This document shows, piece after piece, positions 54,201 to 64,000 of a DNA stretch of 64,000 bases. Made by a program: the position numbers and the translations under genes. Every line of letters begins with the position of its first letter. The first letter of the stretch is position 1. This DNA is from Bemisia tabaci (Eukaryota; Arthropoda; Insecta; Hemiptera; Aleyrodidae): positions 29,090,597 to 29,154,596 of the forward strand of contig NC_092799.1 in NCBI RefSeq assembly GCF_918797505.1, written 5' to 3'. The notes beneath the pieces are model-generated. The model ran no database searches and was not told the origin of the DNA. It saw nothing but the letters and a program-made list of their open reading frames with translations.

Positions 54201-57200
54201 CCATCTGTTATGCATGCTCGAGGAGCAACCACTGCGAAAGAATATGTTTTCTGACTGACCAAAAAAAAAAAAATTGAAAGAAATCACGACATGCAAAAAC
54301 GTGGCAGATGTCGTTGCACTCGGTATTTTTCAATAAACGTCATCTCTATTAGTATTTTCAAGAATGTTTTGACAAACTTAAACGGAAAAACGAAATTAAA
54401 ACAGAGAGAAAATATCAGACTGTCAAATGCGGACATTCTTCTGTTTTGATTTCCCCCCTCAACTGGGAGATTCAACCGTTGAGAAAATGTTTATGAAACA
54501 TAAGCAATTGGAACATTGCTAAAAATATTCAAATACCATATCGACGGTGAAAGTCGGCAATCACATAACTCGGTTTGCGACGTCGCAGACTTCCTGTAAT
54601 ACTTTATTTTTTAAATGGAAAACTACTCAACGGCAATTCTTTAAAATTGTCATGATTTTTCTTCTCAATGCGAAGAAAATTCTGCAAAAACTTTAAGAAA
54701 TAATATCAATTTGTTCTCCTTCAAAAAAATGACGTAGAGGCGGAGATTTTCAGACACCGCAAACGAGTTATGTGATTGCCGACTTTCACCGTCGATATAG
54801 ACTATGTCTAGCAGAAAGAGATAAGCAAGTAAAATTGATAAAAATGTTATCACGGTTGTGCAAACGTCTCTTTGGCAGGAGTGAAGAATAAAAGGGGCAA
54901 AAACAGAACACAAGCAACAACATGTACAGGATAAAGTGAAACTTTTGGAGCCATTTTCTTCGGTTTCAGGACACTTTGTCAACGATTTTTTGTCCACGCA
55001 CCTTTTTTGTCCAGTAGTTGACGCCCACACATAAAATAAGCAACAGTGACTTGGTCCAATCGTTATATTATAGTCGGTATGTAAAATTATATTGACCATA
55101 TAGAAATGAGAAATTGAGGGAGAAGCAGGGGTTGTTATGGTTGCTCATTTTCTAAATGAAATATTATTACTTTCTCCTTTTGAATCATCTTTTTAAATTG
55201 TCATTGGTGAACATTTGGTTTTATTTCTATCCTTAAAATATTCGATGCACAATATACCTTACTTATGTATAGGATTTTTTTTTTAGTTTTTTCCTTACGA
55301 AATTATTACTTCATTTTGCAAACATTATATCTTTAAAACGGGGCAAATATTTGTAAAACATTTTCCAAGCGACATTAATCTCAATGAGCCGCAGTTGTGC
55401 CGACAGAAACTGCAAAAATGAATAAAAGAGGGAAAAAACCAGGAAGCATGCAATTGAAGCATTTTTACATCGATCTTCTAGAGTCAAATACGTCAAATTT
55501 TGAGCGTTTGGTTGCGCGTACACCTCGCTGCAGCACAATAAAAGCACAAAATGTAAAAGATTAAATTAGAGTGCTTTGGTAAGCATTACATTTGACACGG
55601 ATCCACCAATATTTAAAAAACACACATTATATTATTATTCTCCTTTGATAAATATATACATTTTTCCCCCCATTAATTTAAATGAGAATAATCAATGCAG
55701 AGTATGCAAACATTTCAAAATCATGAGTTAAAAAACGCTGACTATGCGAGTATAAATATTAAAGCCGAACAGAGCGGAGCGGCGTGCTGCCAGCGCGAGA
55801 GGCTGACTGGCGCCTACAAACCTAAGTGGATACTTCACACATTGCACAATGCTGGAAGTATCCACTTAGGTTTGTAGGCTCCAATGCGCGTTTCGCGCTG
55901 GCCATCCGCCTGCCGTGCGGCGGCGCCTGAAGCAACTATTTCACAGCAGAGGTGTTGCACAGTATTATACGAAATTGAACGTATTAAGAATGACAGGCAT
56001 CCTTTAAAAGTACAGACCTTTCCTCGCAAAATAAATCAAGATACTTATCGTACACAAGAAAAATCTAAGACCCTTTAGCTGAGGCAAATATAGAGGTTTA
56101 TCCTGTTCAGGTAAAACAAGGTGGGAATTTCTTGAAAGATAATTAAGTCCTGTTACACCAAAGAGGTGTAGAGAGTTTTAGTGAATTTTGTCTCATGGAA
56201 TTGACGCTCCCCCATGTTTACCAAAACTCTCAACTATATATTATTATCCGTTGGACCAAACAGACAAAACAAAAAAAAACAAGCAAACCCTCATTCTTCC
56301 AAGACATTATACATTTTCATCCAAAAACGTCGTAAACGATTGTCGTTTGTATTTACATGTGGGCCAATTAACTTTGGGTCTCAACTGGCACGTGGACCAA
56401 AACTCCCGTGCCGAAAAAACGCGTGGACGTAAATTACTGGAAAAAACAGATGCGCGGACAAAAAATCGTTGACGAAATGTCCTATAACCATTTTCTTCTT
56501 AAATGTTACATCTTTTATTTTCTTCCTCTTTTTTCTTCGCAAAAATGGCAATTGGTAAAAAATTCCTAAGCTCTATTTCATAATTGAAGATTCGAGCTCA
56601 AAGTTTGCTTTCGATTTCTTCTAATTTACCAAACTTGATCCACATTTTGACAGTATATTGCCTTGTGGTTATTCATTGCAATTGGATCATACTATCCGTT
56701 AGGTAACTCTGTACTTTTTTACTTTTCCCTCTCATTGCAACTTGGCCTCGATTTTAGGACACATTGTAAAGAAATTGAGGAAACTACCGGGCCAAGAGGG
56801 CTGTGGTATCAGTGGCAGCAAAACTGGCCGAATAGTTGGTGGAGAGCCAGCCAAGCTAGGTAAGTAAATATTTTTCTCAGCAGAAATATCTACTGATTAC
56901 TATTTTCTTTACTCAGATCATTTAAAGTTTATATACTGATTTCGCTTGAGCTATGCATCTATTTGGAGCACATTTGTTGTGTCATTGTACACAATACACA
57001 TCGACGGTGAAATTATCAACTCGGTTTGAGGCATTTCAAACTTACTGTCATGCTTTATTTTTTAAATGAATAACTGCTTAACATCAAGGCTTGAAAACCT
57101 CCGAGTTTATTCTTTTCCGAACGAAGAAAGCTCTGTGAAAACCTCAAGGAAGTATATTGATTTGTTATCCTGCAAAAAAAGCAATGTGGTAGCGGAGATT

Positions 57201-60200
57201 TTAAAACACCGCGAACCAGATTCGTGGCCTGGCAGTTTCATCGTCGACATGCTTGCCACCATTGCTGATCAAAATTATTCCACAATGAGTGGAAACGATG
57301 GTTAGGTTTTTTTAGTGGAGCAACTAAACTAACGTTGTGGCAACGCACAAAGTATCTTTCAAGGTTGCAGGCGCTTCAATCCGAAATAGTGCCGCTGTAT
57401 GGAGAGTATAATTTAAACATAGAAAGGTTCCTACGCGAGATTTTACATATCAACCCACAGAGAATAAAAATATATTCATTTCTCCTTTTCCTTTGATACA
57501 TCCTTTTGTAATCTCAGATGTTGATTTTTACCCATCGTTGTTAAAGGCACATCGGACATTGAATCACCATCTGCTTTTGTTTCATTGTTTTATTTATATT
57601 TAATTTGTGAAAGGTGCTTGGCCATGGGTAGCAGCTTTAGGAGAAAGACGAACCCGTGGCAAAAAATGGTTTTTCTGCGGTGCAACGCTGATCTCTGACA
57701 GACACTTGATAACAGCAGCTCATTGTGTCGAATCTATCGAAAATAAATTACAAAAGTGAGTAAATTGAAGATTTTTTTTTTTGAAAATTTGTTTACGGTC
57801 TTGTAACTTATTATTTCTGTGTACACATGAAATGAGGTCTGCAAAAATGGGGTTTTAATTATACGGAGATATAAAAATTAAGCTATTACTTGTGAAATTG
57901 TCTCGAAAAAAAATACCAATTATGTCAGCAAGCAGAGTGAAGGAAGTAAAAAAAATGTAGAGTTAGTGGCATCCTACCGTTTAAAGTTAGAAAAATTACT
58001 TTTAAAAGAGAGATAAGTTTATGGGCTTATTGATACCAACTCTCAAAAATAATTTATAAAGGCCTCGAACTTCAAGTATGAGAAAAATAAACGAAGTTGA
58101 CAGAGGAAGCGGCTTGTCCTGGAGAGTCCAATGGAGATTTTCTCATAAAACCCCAGTCTTTCCGAATTGGACCATTTCCGCTCAAATGTCCTGTTTTTGA
58201 AAATTGTCCTCCACTATCATAAACCTTCTTCTCTTTCAATTGATCACGTTCTCTATTGGACGTATTTCTGTCAAGCAGAACTATGTGCATTAAGACATGA
58301 GCCCTGAGACCCTTAAGAATATATGCGTAACGGGGCTCACGCCATAATGCACATAGCTCCGTTTGACAGAAATATGTAATATTATATTAGAAGGTTCGGA
58401 ATAATTGATGTGCCGCATATCCAGCTTTACAATCCTCCATTTTATTACAGCTCCCTCCTATTTACTTTTCTTAACCTGAAATTGCATATTTTGCATTGTT
58501 TCCAGCCGTTCCCATTTTCACAGAAGTATCTTTCATTATTTTTGCAGGTTAATAGTTCGAGTCGGGGATCTCAATTTGGATGACAAAGTTGAAGATGGAG
58601 CTAGACCTGAAGATATCCCTGTTACAAAAATAAGTAGGCATCCTCTGTTTGGCAAAATCGACGAAGGTTATGACATTGCAGTTTTACAATTGGAGAGGAG
58701 GGTAAATTTCTCAGGTAATAAGATACTAGATTTACTCGAACTCAGAATGTAACCGATTTTTTCCTCATAGAGGAGATTTTTTTGTATTTAAATGAGAGCC
58801 AACATTTGGGCGGCATAAATGAGGTCTGTCTGAATACTTCTAAAAATTACACTGAAGTCTGCCGCAACTACAGACAAATAGTTTAGGAATCCCTCATTGG
58901 ATATTCTAATAACATGAAAAAGTTAGGGTAAAAATGATTTCGGGTATTAATCGGTATGTGGACCACATTCCTCAACTAGGAACTAACATTTCTGCATCAT
59001 CCGTGAAAACATGTATATGCATTTGGAACTTAATGGTACATACGCGATGTTTCTGAACTGAGCTAGAAATTATAGTTCCCGATTGCAAATTGCAGTTCAT
59101 GTCTTGTCTAATGATGATTAATCAATGGCAATTTGAACTTATTTTCACCTGATAATAATTAAACATACCAAGATAAATATTAGTTAAACAAGCTAGGCTA
59201 ACAATACGTTTGCTGAACTGATCATTCAACATGTCACTTGTGAATTATTGTTGGGCAGACAGAGGCGTTGATCCCTGAGAATTACTTTTAGATTCTGGAA
59301 AGTCTGAAGCATACAAGGAAAAATTCCAAAAAAAACTGTTGATCGGTGAAAGAGTGTTAGACGTATTAATGCTGGAAGGAACTTGGTGCAAATGAATTAA
59401 CTACGTACATAGGATTTAAATGCTACATAATTATTTTTTATTTTTTCCATTCATTTAAGTTTATCATTTCATAAGAGGATCATGTCCTAAATTTTGACAA
59501 ACGGAGCTTCCTTAGTATTCTATCCCTAAAAGGGTAGAAAAATCGATTCCTAATTGCTTACAGGTTGTTTTGCTGTGGAAAAGCCTTTCATACGGGGGTT
59601 ACAATCGCTGAATTTTTCGAAATGGGCCCGTCTTGAGAGATATGCCTGCTTTACTAAATTGAAAAGCAACGTTTTTCGTTGAAAAGGGGAAATTGATACA
59701 TCGAATCGTCTCTTCACATATACAAGCAATGTCCTACATTAATTTGTCCATCATTCTTGGTTGAACTAATAAAATTGGACTGCATTTTGCAATAAGGATC
59801 TACTAGTTCTGACGATGATTGTTGAAACATAGTAAGTATATCATTAGTTTTCCTACGCAGATAGGTACTTTTAAGAATGAGCCAGAAATAGTAATTCCTC
59901 ATTGAAAAAGGCAATCCAATTCTGCCGTGCTAAGGAAAAACGCCGTATGAACCTTTAGGCGTCGCCAAATTTCTTTTGATAAAATACGGACTTTTTCAAG
60001 GAAATCTGTGAATATTTTTCCTCCAGATTTTCAGAGACTTTTAATGGCAATTAGAACTAAATTATCTTAACATTTCGAGAGAAATATTCATAACTCTCCT
60101 CAAAAATAAAAATTTTATGGGTGGAAATTCGGTAACTCTCGAATGTCCGTACGGTGTTTTTCCTTGGCACGGCAGAGTTCCACAATAGTCGCGACAACCA

Positions 60201-63200
60201 AAAGCAGATGGTATTAACTGGTGGCATACTTTGCAATAATCGTGCAATCAACATTTATTTGACCATAGAATGCATGATATAATCGTTTTTTTCTCATAGT
60301 TTCACTAATGATGCTTGAATTGAAAGCAGAAGTCTGGAAAAATAATTCTCCTGTTTCAGTTTTTCCTCTCTAGACTAATTTTTGTTATCTTCGCATGATC
60401 CAACCAATGAACGGACAGATCTTGTCAGACCAATATGTCTTCCTCACGAGGATATCTTTTTCACGAAAAAAGATTTCGAAGGATATCAGCCGTTTGTCGC
60501 TGGCTGGGGTATGATTCAATACGGTGAGTAATTATGTATGGTTTCTCAATGAACCACTGCACAGGATGAAATCAAAGAGCCACGGGAGATGGTGTCTTAT
60601 CTTTTTATTCAGAGCACTTTATACAGATTTGAAATTTTCAGAAGAAGCTCGGGGATGAACTAGAGAAACTCATCTTCAATATGGTGAAACATGAAAATTG
60701 GAATTAGTCAGTTCAGATACCCTTAAGAAAAAGAAAAGAGAAAAACAATTTCAAATCGTTTTCTGGCACCAAACCAGAGGATGGAATGATAAAGTTGCCA
60801 CTCGTCGATTTGGTTGTTATTCTGCGTGAAAAAAACGGCATACTTTATATTGGTCATTGAAAATAGCTATAACATAATTATTCATGAGGGCTCAAGGGAT
60901 GAGCTATGAATTATATGTAACGCGGCAAAAGAATAATAAATTCTTGCCGCCAGACGTAATGAAGAAGCGTGTTCAACAGCTAAAAAATTGCAATCATTTG
61001 GGGAACTGAGGAAGTTCTATGGAAGGGGGTTAATTTTTGGGGGGAAAAACTTAAAATTTCACAGCTTATTCTTCCAGAAGACAAAGTTTTATTTTAGTCA
61101 CATCCCTTCGTTTTGTCATGCTAAAACAAGGTCACGCGCTATTTATGCTCTTGAATATTACAAAATTATTACTTAAAAGTCACCTTTTAAGAATTAACTC
61201 AATGTAAACAGACCGAAAATGTATAATTAACTTTCGTTTTTTCTCTCTCCCTTCATTACTCGTCTCCTTCCTCCCCCCTTCCGAAGATTCGGCCTTTAAT
61301 CCTCGAAATGTTACAAATAATGGAATGATACAACTATTCAAGCTTCCGTGTGTTGCACAGTATCATTCGCAATTGCAGGCGTTTTTTCTTTCCTTGAGTC
61401 AAGCTTTCCTTCTGACCTCACACCTCATACCTCTCTCTTTCTTTCTCCCTTCCTCTTCCCCTCTCCCCTTTTTTTACTCTCTGATTCTTACTCCCCCTCC
61501 ACTTCTCTTCCCTCCTTCCTCCCCTCCTCCGAGTCCCTCCCCCTCACTCTAAAGTAACCATATTACCCGGAAAGGTGTGAATAGTGATTAAAATTATTAA
61601 GGCCTTGTCTCCACGAGCCGTTTCACGAGATTTGTCCCAGGGAAAAATCCCACTTACGAAGTTGGGAAAAATATTGAGTTAATCAATATTTTTCCCAGTA
61701 CCAAGTTTGGTACTTGTACCCCTAGGACCCACTAAGAGAAGAAGAAGAAGTGAAAAAGAATTGTGCGATATTTTATTCATTACTACATTGTTAATGTTTG
61801 TTGTAGTTAAAATAATGTGTCTAATTGTCAATTGAGTGCAATTATTATTTTAATCCCGGTTAAATACTCGACTTTAACCAATTTATCTTCCCGCGAAAAC
61901 TAGTCGCAGGACTGTATGAGCCCCGTCCCGTGGAGACGGTAACTGGGAAAAATCCCAGAAGTTTCATTCCTGCGATTCGAACTTGGGACAAATCCCATGA
62001 AAACGTCCCGTGGAGACAAGGCCTAAGACACCCTCCAAAACACTCGGTCATGCATTCCTCCAACATCAATTCTTAAACATCCATCACAAAACATTTGGTT
62101 TCAAAAGGAGAAATTGAATCCCTGCCTTTTCAAGTACGTCGCAAATTCATTAGTATAAAATAGCTCCCCTGTAATTCATTAGAAAACTATAATGTTCGAC
62201 ATGATTTGGAAAAACAGAGACTCTACATTGTGTAGAAAACAAGACGATGTTAGTATATGTCTTCAAACGCAGTGCATGCGACTTAAAAATAATCGATTTA
62301 TGACAGATAAATTCGGTTTCTAGGGGGAAAGAAATCCATGCAACTTCTACAAATTCAAATTCCATTACTGAGTACTCAAGACTGCAAAGGGATGTTGAGA
62401 GCGCAACAGGTGGATATGCACGATGACTCGATCTGCGCCTACGCCGATGAAAAAGATGCTTGCCAGGTAATTTCCACATTTCGCAACAAGGAACTACTAT
62501 TTCCAGCCCAGTGGCGAGGCGTGAATTATCGATTTCGATATTTCCCCTATTAAACCTATCATAAAGAATCAATTATTAAGGTAATCGTTGCCAACACCCT
62601 CTCTATCGATCCTTTTCTATAGCTATAAATAGCAGATCAATCGATAGATCGCAAAGCATGCCATGCCACTGTTCCAGCCCATACACAGAATCACCTATCT
62701 TTATAGGGAAACAAATGACACTTACGTTGGCAGCTGGACCACAAGTTTTCTAATGCGTGATGTGAAATCTTCAGAGATTCAAATGACAACAACTTCGGGT
62801 TCCATACATAGGGTTGTTTTCTTCGTGAGCCAGAAAAGTGGTATTTCCCATCGTGTGTTATCATCTCATATATATTACTTACTGGGAGCCTTCTAAAACT
62901 AAAATTCTCTATAAATACTTACAATTCTTGCAACACCCTGAAGACATGCGAATTGCTTTCAAAGTGGGCGTAGTACATACATGCGTAGTTTCTGAAATAA
63001 CCCAAAAAACTGGTTTCTTTTTATCGACGCAGTTGATCTCGTCCTGGATAATCAACAGTCAGCCGAATGAGCATTAGAAATAGGTAAAATTTTCCCTGGT
63101 ATACCTAAGTGACTGTAGAAAAGAAACAAACACTTTTCTAAACCTCTGTCAACATATATGTGAAGGGCACGGAAAAAATTAAATTGCTGATTTAACAATT

Positions 63201-63863
63201 CAATTATTGCTCAAAAATGTGACTGCAATGTTATAACGTAGATTTTACAACAACAAAAAATGCTACTTTAACCACTATTGTAAGCTAATTCAACCACGGG
63301 GGTATTTAAGGTAGCATTTGTGTGTTGTAAAATCTACATTGAAACATTGCATGCAGTCACTTTTTTTAGCTATTGAATTGTTAAATCAGCAATTTAATTT
63401 TTTCCGGGGGGGGGCCCATTTTAAGTATTTTTAACGTATAATGTACGTCAAAAAGTCTATCAAGAACTACCACAGATTTTTTGGAGTGTTTTTTATAACT
63501 TTTTGCCCGGTCGTAAGTTGTACTTGTGATAATACTAAAAAATTCCTTATTTCAAGGTACGTTCTCTTCTTACTTGATTTTTTAAGATTCATTTTAAAAA
63601 AAGAAGAAAAAACACAATTTTTGAAAAGTTTTGTGGTTGATCTATAATTAATTATAATGTAATTAATAATCACTTTCAATTATGTAATGACTCACGTTAA
63701 TTTTCAGGGTGACAGCGGCGGACCATTGATGTTACCGATAGACGACAGGTACTACCTACTAGGGGTGGTCTCTTACGGTCTAGAATGTGCCAAGAAAGAC
63801 AGCCCTGGTGTCTATAATAAAGTCCACACTCACTTGAAATGGATCACCGATCAGCTAGATTAG
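51241..63863 (+). CDS. SP3: secreted trypsin-like serine protease (8 exons, 318 aa)
   Basis: Third member of the array. Exons: 51241-51269, 52507-52619, 56758-56859, 57614-57755, 58548-58714, 60419-60523, 62324-62466 and 63708-63863; together 957 nt, no stop. The signal region is [20 protein letters not shown]. The propeptide is about ten residues longer than in SP1 and SP2 because exon 2 is 113 nt instead of 77-83. It has one cysteine (C63, QEGCGISG) and ends at R72 before [10 protein letters not shown]. Triad: H118 (LITAAHCV), D171 (EGYDIAVL) and S270 (GDSGGPLM). KDACQ gives the trypsin-type S1 aspartate. Exon 3 and exons 5-8 are closest to SP2. An alternative exon 2 at 56654-56699 would also encode a hydrophobic stretch, but needs a different exon-1 donor; I prefer 52507-52619. 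Confidence 0.88.
51373..51497. repeat. TTGGACTGCATTTTGCAA foldback family, partial copy 3
   Basis: GAACTAATTTGGGCTCACCC, TGTTGGCACCTACGTTGTTT and TGATGCAAAATGTAAGTGG match the family in order; the left end is eroded. SP3 intron 1. Confidence 0.65.
51598..51812. mobile_element. CACTG-like foldback MITE (SP3 intron 1)
   Basis: Ends ACTGAAAAAAAACGTGAAGT and GGCTTCACTTTTTTTTCGATG. The arms share GATTTAACATTCTxGATG and GTGCGxGAAC. A central TACTTCAGCA/TACTACAGTATAG segment separates them. The ends are too eroded to define a target duplication. Confidence 0.72.
52652..52795. repeat. TTGGACTGCATTTTGCAA foldback family, copy 4
   Basis: Ends TATGGACTGCATTTTGCAA and TTGCAAAATGTAGTCCATA. The loop has GGGAAACCAATGGCACATAC. 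It is 32 bp downstream of SP3 exon 2. Confidence 0.88.
52879..53147. repeat. GGGCCGATTATTGAAA inverted-repeat MITE, copy 2
   Basis: It begins GGGCCGATTATTGAAATTGA and ends ATCGATTTCAATAATCGGC. Colinear with the copy at 36832. SP3 intron 2. Confidence 0.85.
53492..54162. mobile_element. hAT-type MITE with GC-rich ends (CAGGCCCGCCAC)
   Basis: The 671-bp element has ends CAGGCCCGCCACAAGG and ATGTGGCGGGCCTG and an exact 8-bp duplication CATGGACA (53484-53491 and 54163-54170). Inner end regions are GGGCCCGGGCC-rich; the middle is AT-rich. It is distinct from the CAGGGCCGGATT family but has a similar construction. SP3 intron 2. Confidence 0.9.
54537..54801. repeat. TCGACGGTGAAA foldback family, copy 3
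   Basis: Ends ATATCGACGGTGAAAGTCGG and CCGACTTTCACCGTCGATAT. Inner ATAACTCGGTTTGCG pairs with CGCAAACGAGTTAT. This is the best-preserved copy. SP3 intron 2. Confidence 0.88.
54945..56500. repeat. Pair of inverted copies of a GGACAAAAAATCGTTGAC repeat
   Basis: About 54955-55045 (minus) and 56395-56500 (plus) share GCGGACAAAAAATCGTTGAC or its GTGGAC variant, ACTGGAxAAAAxAG and TGTCCT...CCATTTTCTTC. They may be arms of one large foldback of about 1.5 kb in SP3 intron 2, or two separate insertions. Confidence 0.6.
55785..55935. repeat. Inverted repeat related to the 79-bp hAT unit
   Basis: GCCTACAAACCTAAGTGGAT on the left pairs with ATCCACTTAGGTTTGTAGGC on the right, and GCCAGCGCGAGAG with CGCGCTGGCC. 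Read on the minus strand, the left arm (GCAATGTGTGAAGTATCCAC then TTTGTAGGCGCC) resembles the 79-bp unit inside the hAT family 1 MITEs. Confidence 0.7.
57000..57251. repeat. TCGACGGTGAAA foldback family, copy 4
   Basis: Ends CATCGACGGTGAAATTATCA and AGTTTCATCGTCGACATG. SP3 intron 3. The ORF at 57066-57305 is a by-product of the open repeat. Confidence 0.78.
58259..58377. repeat. Small foldback MITE in SP3 intron 4
   Basis: Ends GACGTATTTCTGTCAAGCAG and CGTTTGACAGAAATATGTAA. The inner arms share ACTATGTGCATTAxG. About 119 bp. Confidence 0.8.
58953..59101. repeat. TTGGACTGCATTTTGCAA foldback family, copy 5 (diverged)
   Basis: GGAACTAACATTTCTG, then TGGTACATACGCGATGTTTC and ATAGTTCCCGATTGCAAATT identify it. 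SP3 intron 5. Confidence 0.68.
59773..59921. repeat. TTGGACTGCATTTTGCAA foldback family, copy 6
   Basis: Starts AATTGGACTGCATTTTGCAA and ends AAAAGGCAATCCAATT; directly abuts the CTGCCGTGCTAAGG foldback that follows. Confidence 0.8.
59921..60177. repeat. CTGCCGTGCTAAGGAAAAAC foldback family, copy 2
   Basis: Ends CTGCCGTGCTAAGGAAAAAC and GTTTTTCCTTGGCACGGCAG. Inner arms include GGCGTCGCCAAATTTC on the left and GAAATTCGGTAACTCTCGAA on the right. SP3 intron 5. Confidence 0.85.
60524..61361. other. SP3 intron 6, first part
   Basis: No exon or definable element is seen. Around 61321-61385, ATACAACTATTCAAGCTTCC and TGTTGCACAGTATCATTCGC weakly recall the repeats at 42470 and at 55925. Confidence 0.45.
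61362..61553 (+). repeat. Long pyrimidine-rich tract
   Basis: About 190 bp is almost only T and C on the + strand, with CTCTCTTTCTTTCTCCC and CCTCTTCCCCTCTCCCC runs. ORFs rich in Ser, Pro and Leu across it are compositional artefacts. Confidence 0.85.
61601..62023. mobile_element. PIF/Harbinger-type MITE
   Basis: The 423-bp element begins GGCCTTGTCTCCACG and ends CGTGGAGACAAGGCC, flanked by TAA on both sides (61598-61600 and 62024-62026). The arms share GTCCCAxGG and TGGGAAAAAT motifs. GGCCTTGT ends with TAA/TTA duplications are typical of PIF/Harbinger. SP3 intron 6; no transposase. Confidence 0.9.
62509..62671. mobile_element. hAT-type MITE, CAGTGGCGAGGCG family, copy 2
   Basis: The 163-bp element starts CAGTGGCGAGGCGTGAATTA and ends CATGCCATGCCACTG. 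The 8-bp duplication TTCCAGCC is exact (62501-62508 and 62672-62679). It lies 42 bp after SP3 exon 7, in intron 7. Confidence 0.92.
62680..63167. other. SP3 intron 7, unassigned part
   Basis: TAGGGAAACAAATGACACTT and ACGTTG near 62700 resemble the loop of the TTGGACTGCATTTTGCAA family, but the ends are missing. Nothing else is recognised. Confidence 0.4.
63168..63409. mobile_element. CACxG-like foldback MITE (SP3 intron 7)
   Basis: Begins CACGGAAAAAATTAAATTGC and ends GCAATTTAATTTTTTCCGGG. The arms share TGATTTAACAATTCAAT and TGCAATGTT...TAGATTTTACAACA blocks. The right end is blurred by a poly-G run, so the target duplication cannot be read. Confidence 0.75.
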
Positions 63864-64000
63864 CAATTAGAGTGCAATTAGCACGATTACTTTTATACGT
63901 TTCGAGCCCATTTGCTCCAAATGATCTCATGATCGACTGAATCAGTGAGAACGAAAACATACCAACTCGGAAGAAGTAAAATGTTCAAGAGACACAATAA
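63864..64000. other. SP3 3' UTR / downstream
   Basis: No polyadenylation signal is found in the remaining 137 bp; the 3' end of the transcript probably lies beyond the window. Confidence 0.5.

Noticed and set aside
54665..55099. 144-codon cysteine-rich minus-strand ORF
   Set aside because: It overlaps two repeats (the TCGACGGTGAAA foldback and the GGACAAAAAATCG repeat) and shows no family signature.
56654..56699. Alternative SP3 exon 2 encoding [16 protein letters not shown]
   Set aside because: It requires exon 1 to end in a different phase from SP1 and SP2. The exon at 52507-52619 fits the strong GTAAGT donor at 51270 and the expected phases.

Overview
This is a eukaryotic, AT-rich and intron-rich window from an arthropod, almost certainly an insect. 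The evidence is split genes with GT-AG introns, an insect-type nrf-6-like gene, Jockey, BEL/Pao and Copia retroelements, a short TTAGG-type tract and very many palindromic MITEs. Several MITE families look like ones I remember from hemipteran, whitefly-like genomes. That is recollection only and should be held at low confidence.

Ordinary ORF calling shows little here, because the host genes are cut into exons of 26 to 252 nt. By joining GT-AG boundaries in compatible phase I reconstruct four host genes, all on the + strand. (1) 5713-11567 is the 3' part (six exons, about 360 residues) of a multi-pass acyltransferase of the nose-resistant-to-fluoxetine (nrf-6) family. (2) 13406-33977 is secreted serine protease SP1 (8 exons, 320 aa). 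(3) 38132-49051 is SP2 (8 exons, 323 aa). (4) 51241-63863 is SP3 (8 exons, 318 aa). SP1-SP3 form a head-to-tail array of recent paralogues. Each starts with a 26-29 nt first exon and has the same phase pattern. The array shares a short propeptide with one cysteine, an R|IVGG activation site, an intact His/Asp/Ser triad and a trypsin-type S1 aspartate. Each has a conserved block of about 250 bp directly before the ATG, which suggests a common promoter and 5' UTR and hence co-regulation.

The rest is mostly transposon. Region by region: 1-1876 Jockey-clade LINE 3' end; 1955-2703 first of five hAT MITE copies; 2.7-5.7 kb unassigned with small repeats; 5.7-11.6 kb nrf-6 gene with a hAT copy in an intron; 13.4-34 kb SP1, whose fourth intron (10.9 kb) holds an antisense BEL/Pao element (22562-29530) with its own nested hAT MITE; 34-37.8 kb intergenic with Copia debris and MITEs; 38-49 kb SP2; 49-51 kb intergenic with nested MITEs; 51-64 kb SP3.

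The transposons are datable by nesting and often have exact target-site duplications: eight hAT-type insertions with 8-bp duplications (seven exact, one with a single mismatch), a PIF/Harbinger MITE with TAA, a BEL element with TATAT, and a CACxG-terminated foldback group with 2-bp duplications. The most unusual signals are: the conserved micro-first-exons and 5' blocks of the protease array; a hAT MITE family with one to three copies of an internal 79-bp unit; a hAT MITE packed with TATCGATA-type motifs inside one BEL LTR; and the 2-bp-duplication group, whose target duplication is supported by two empty-site comparisons.
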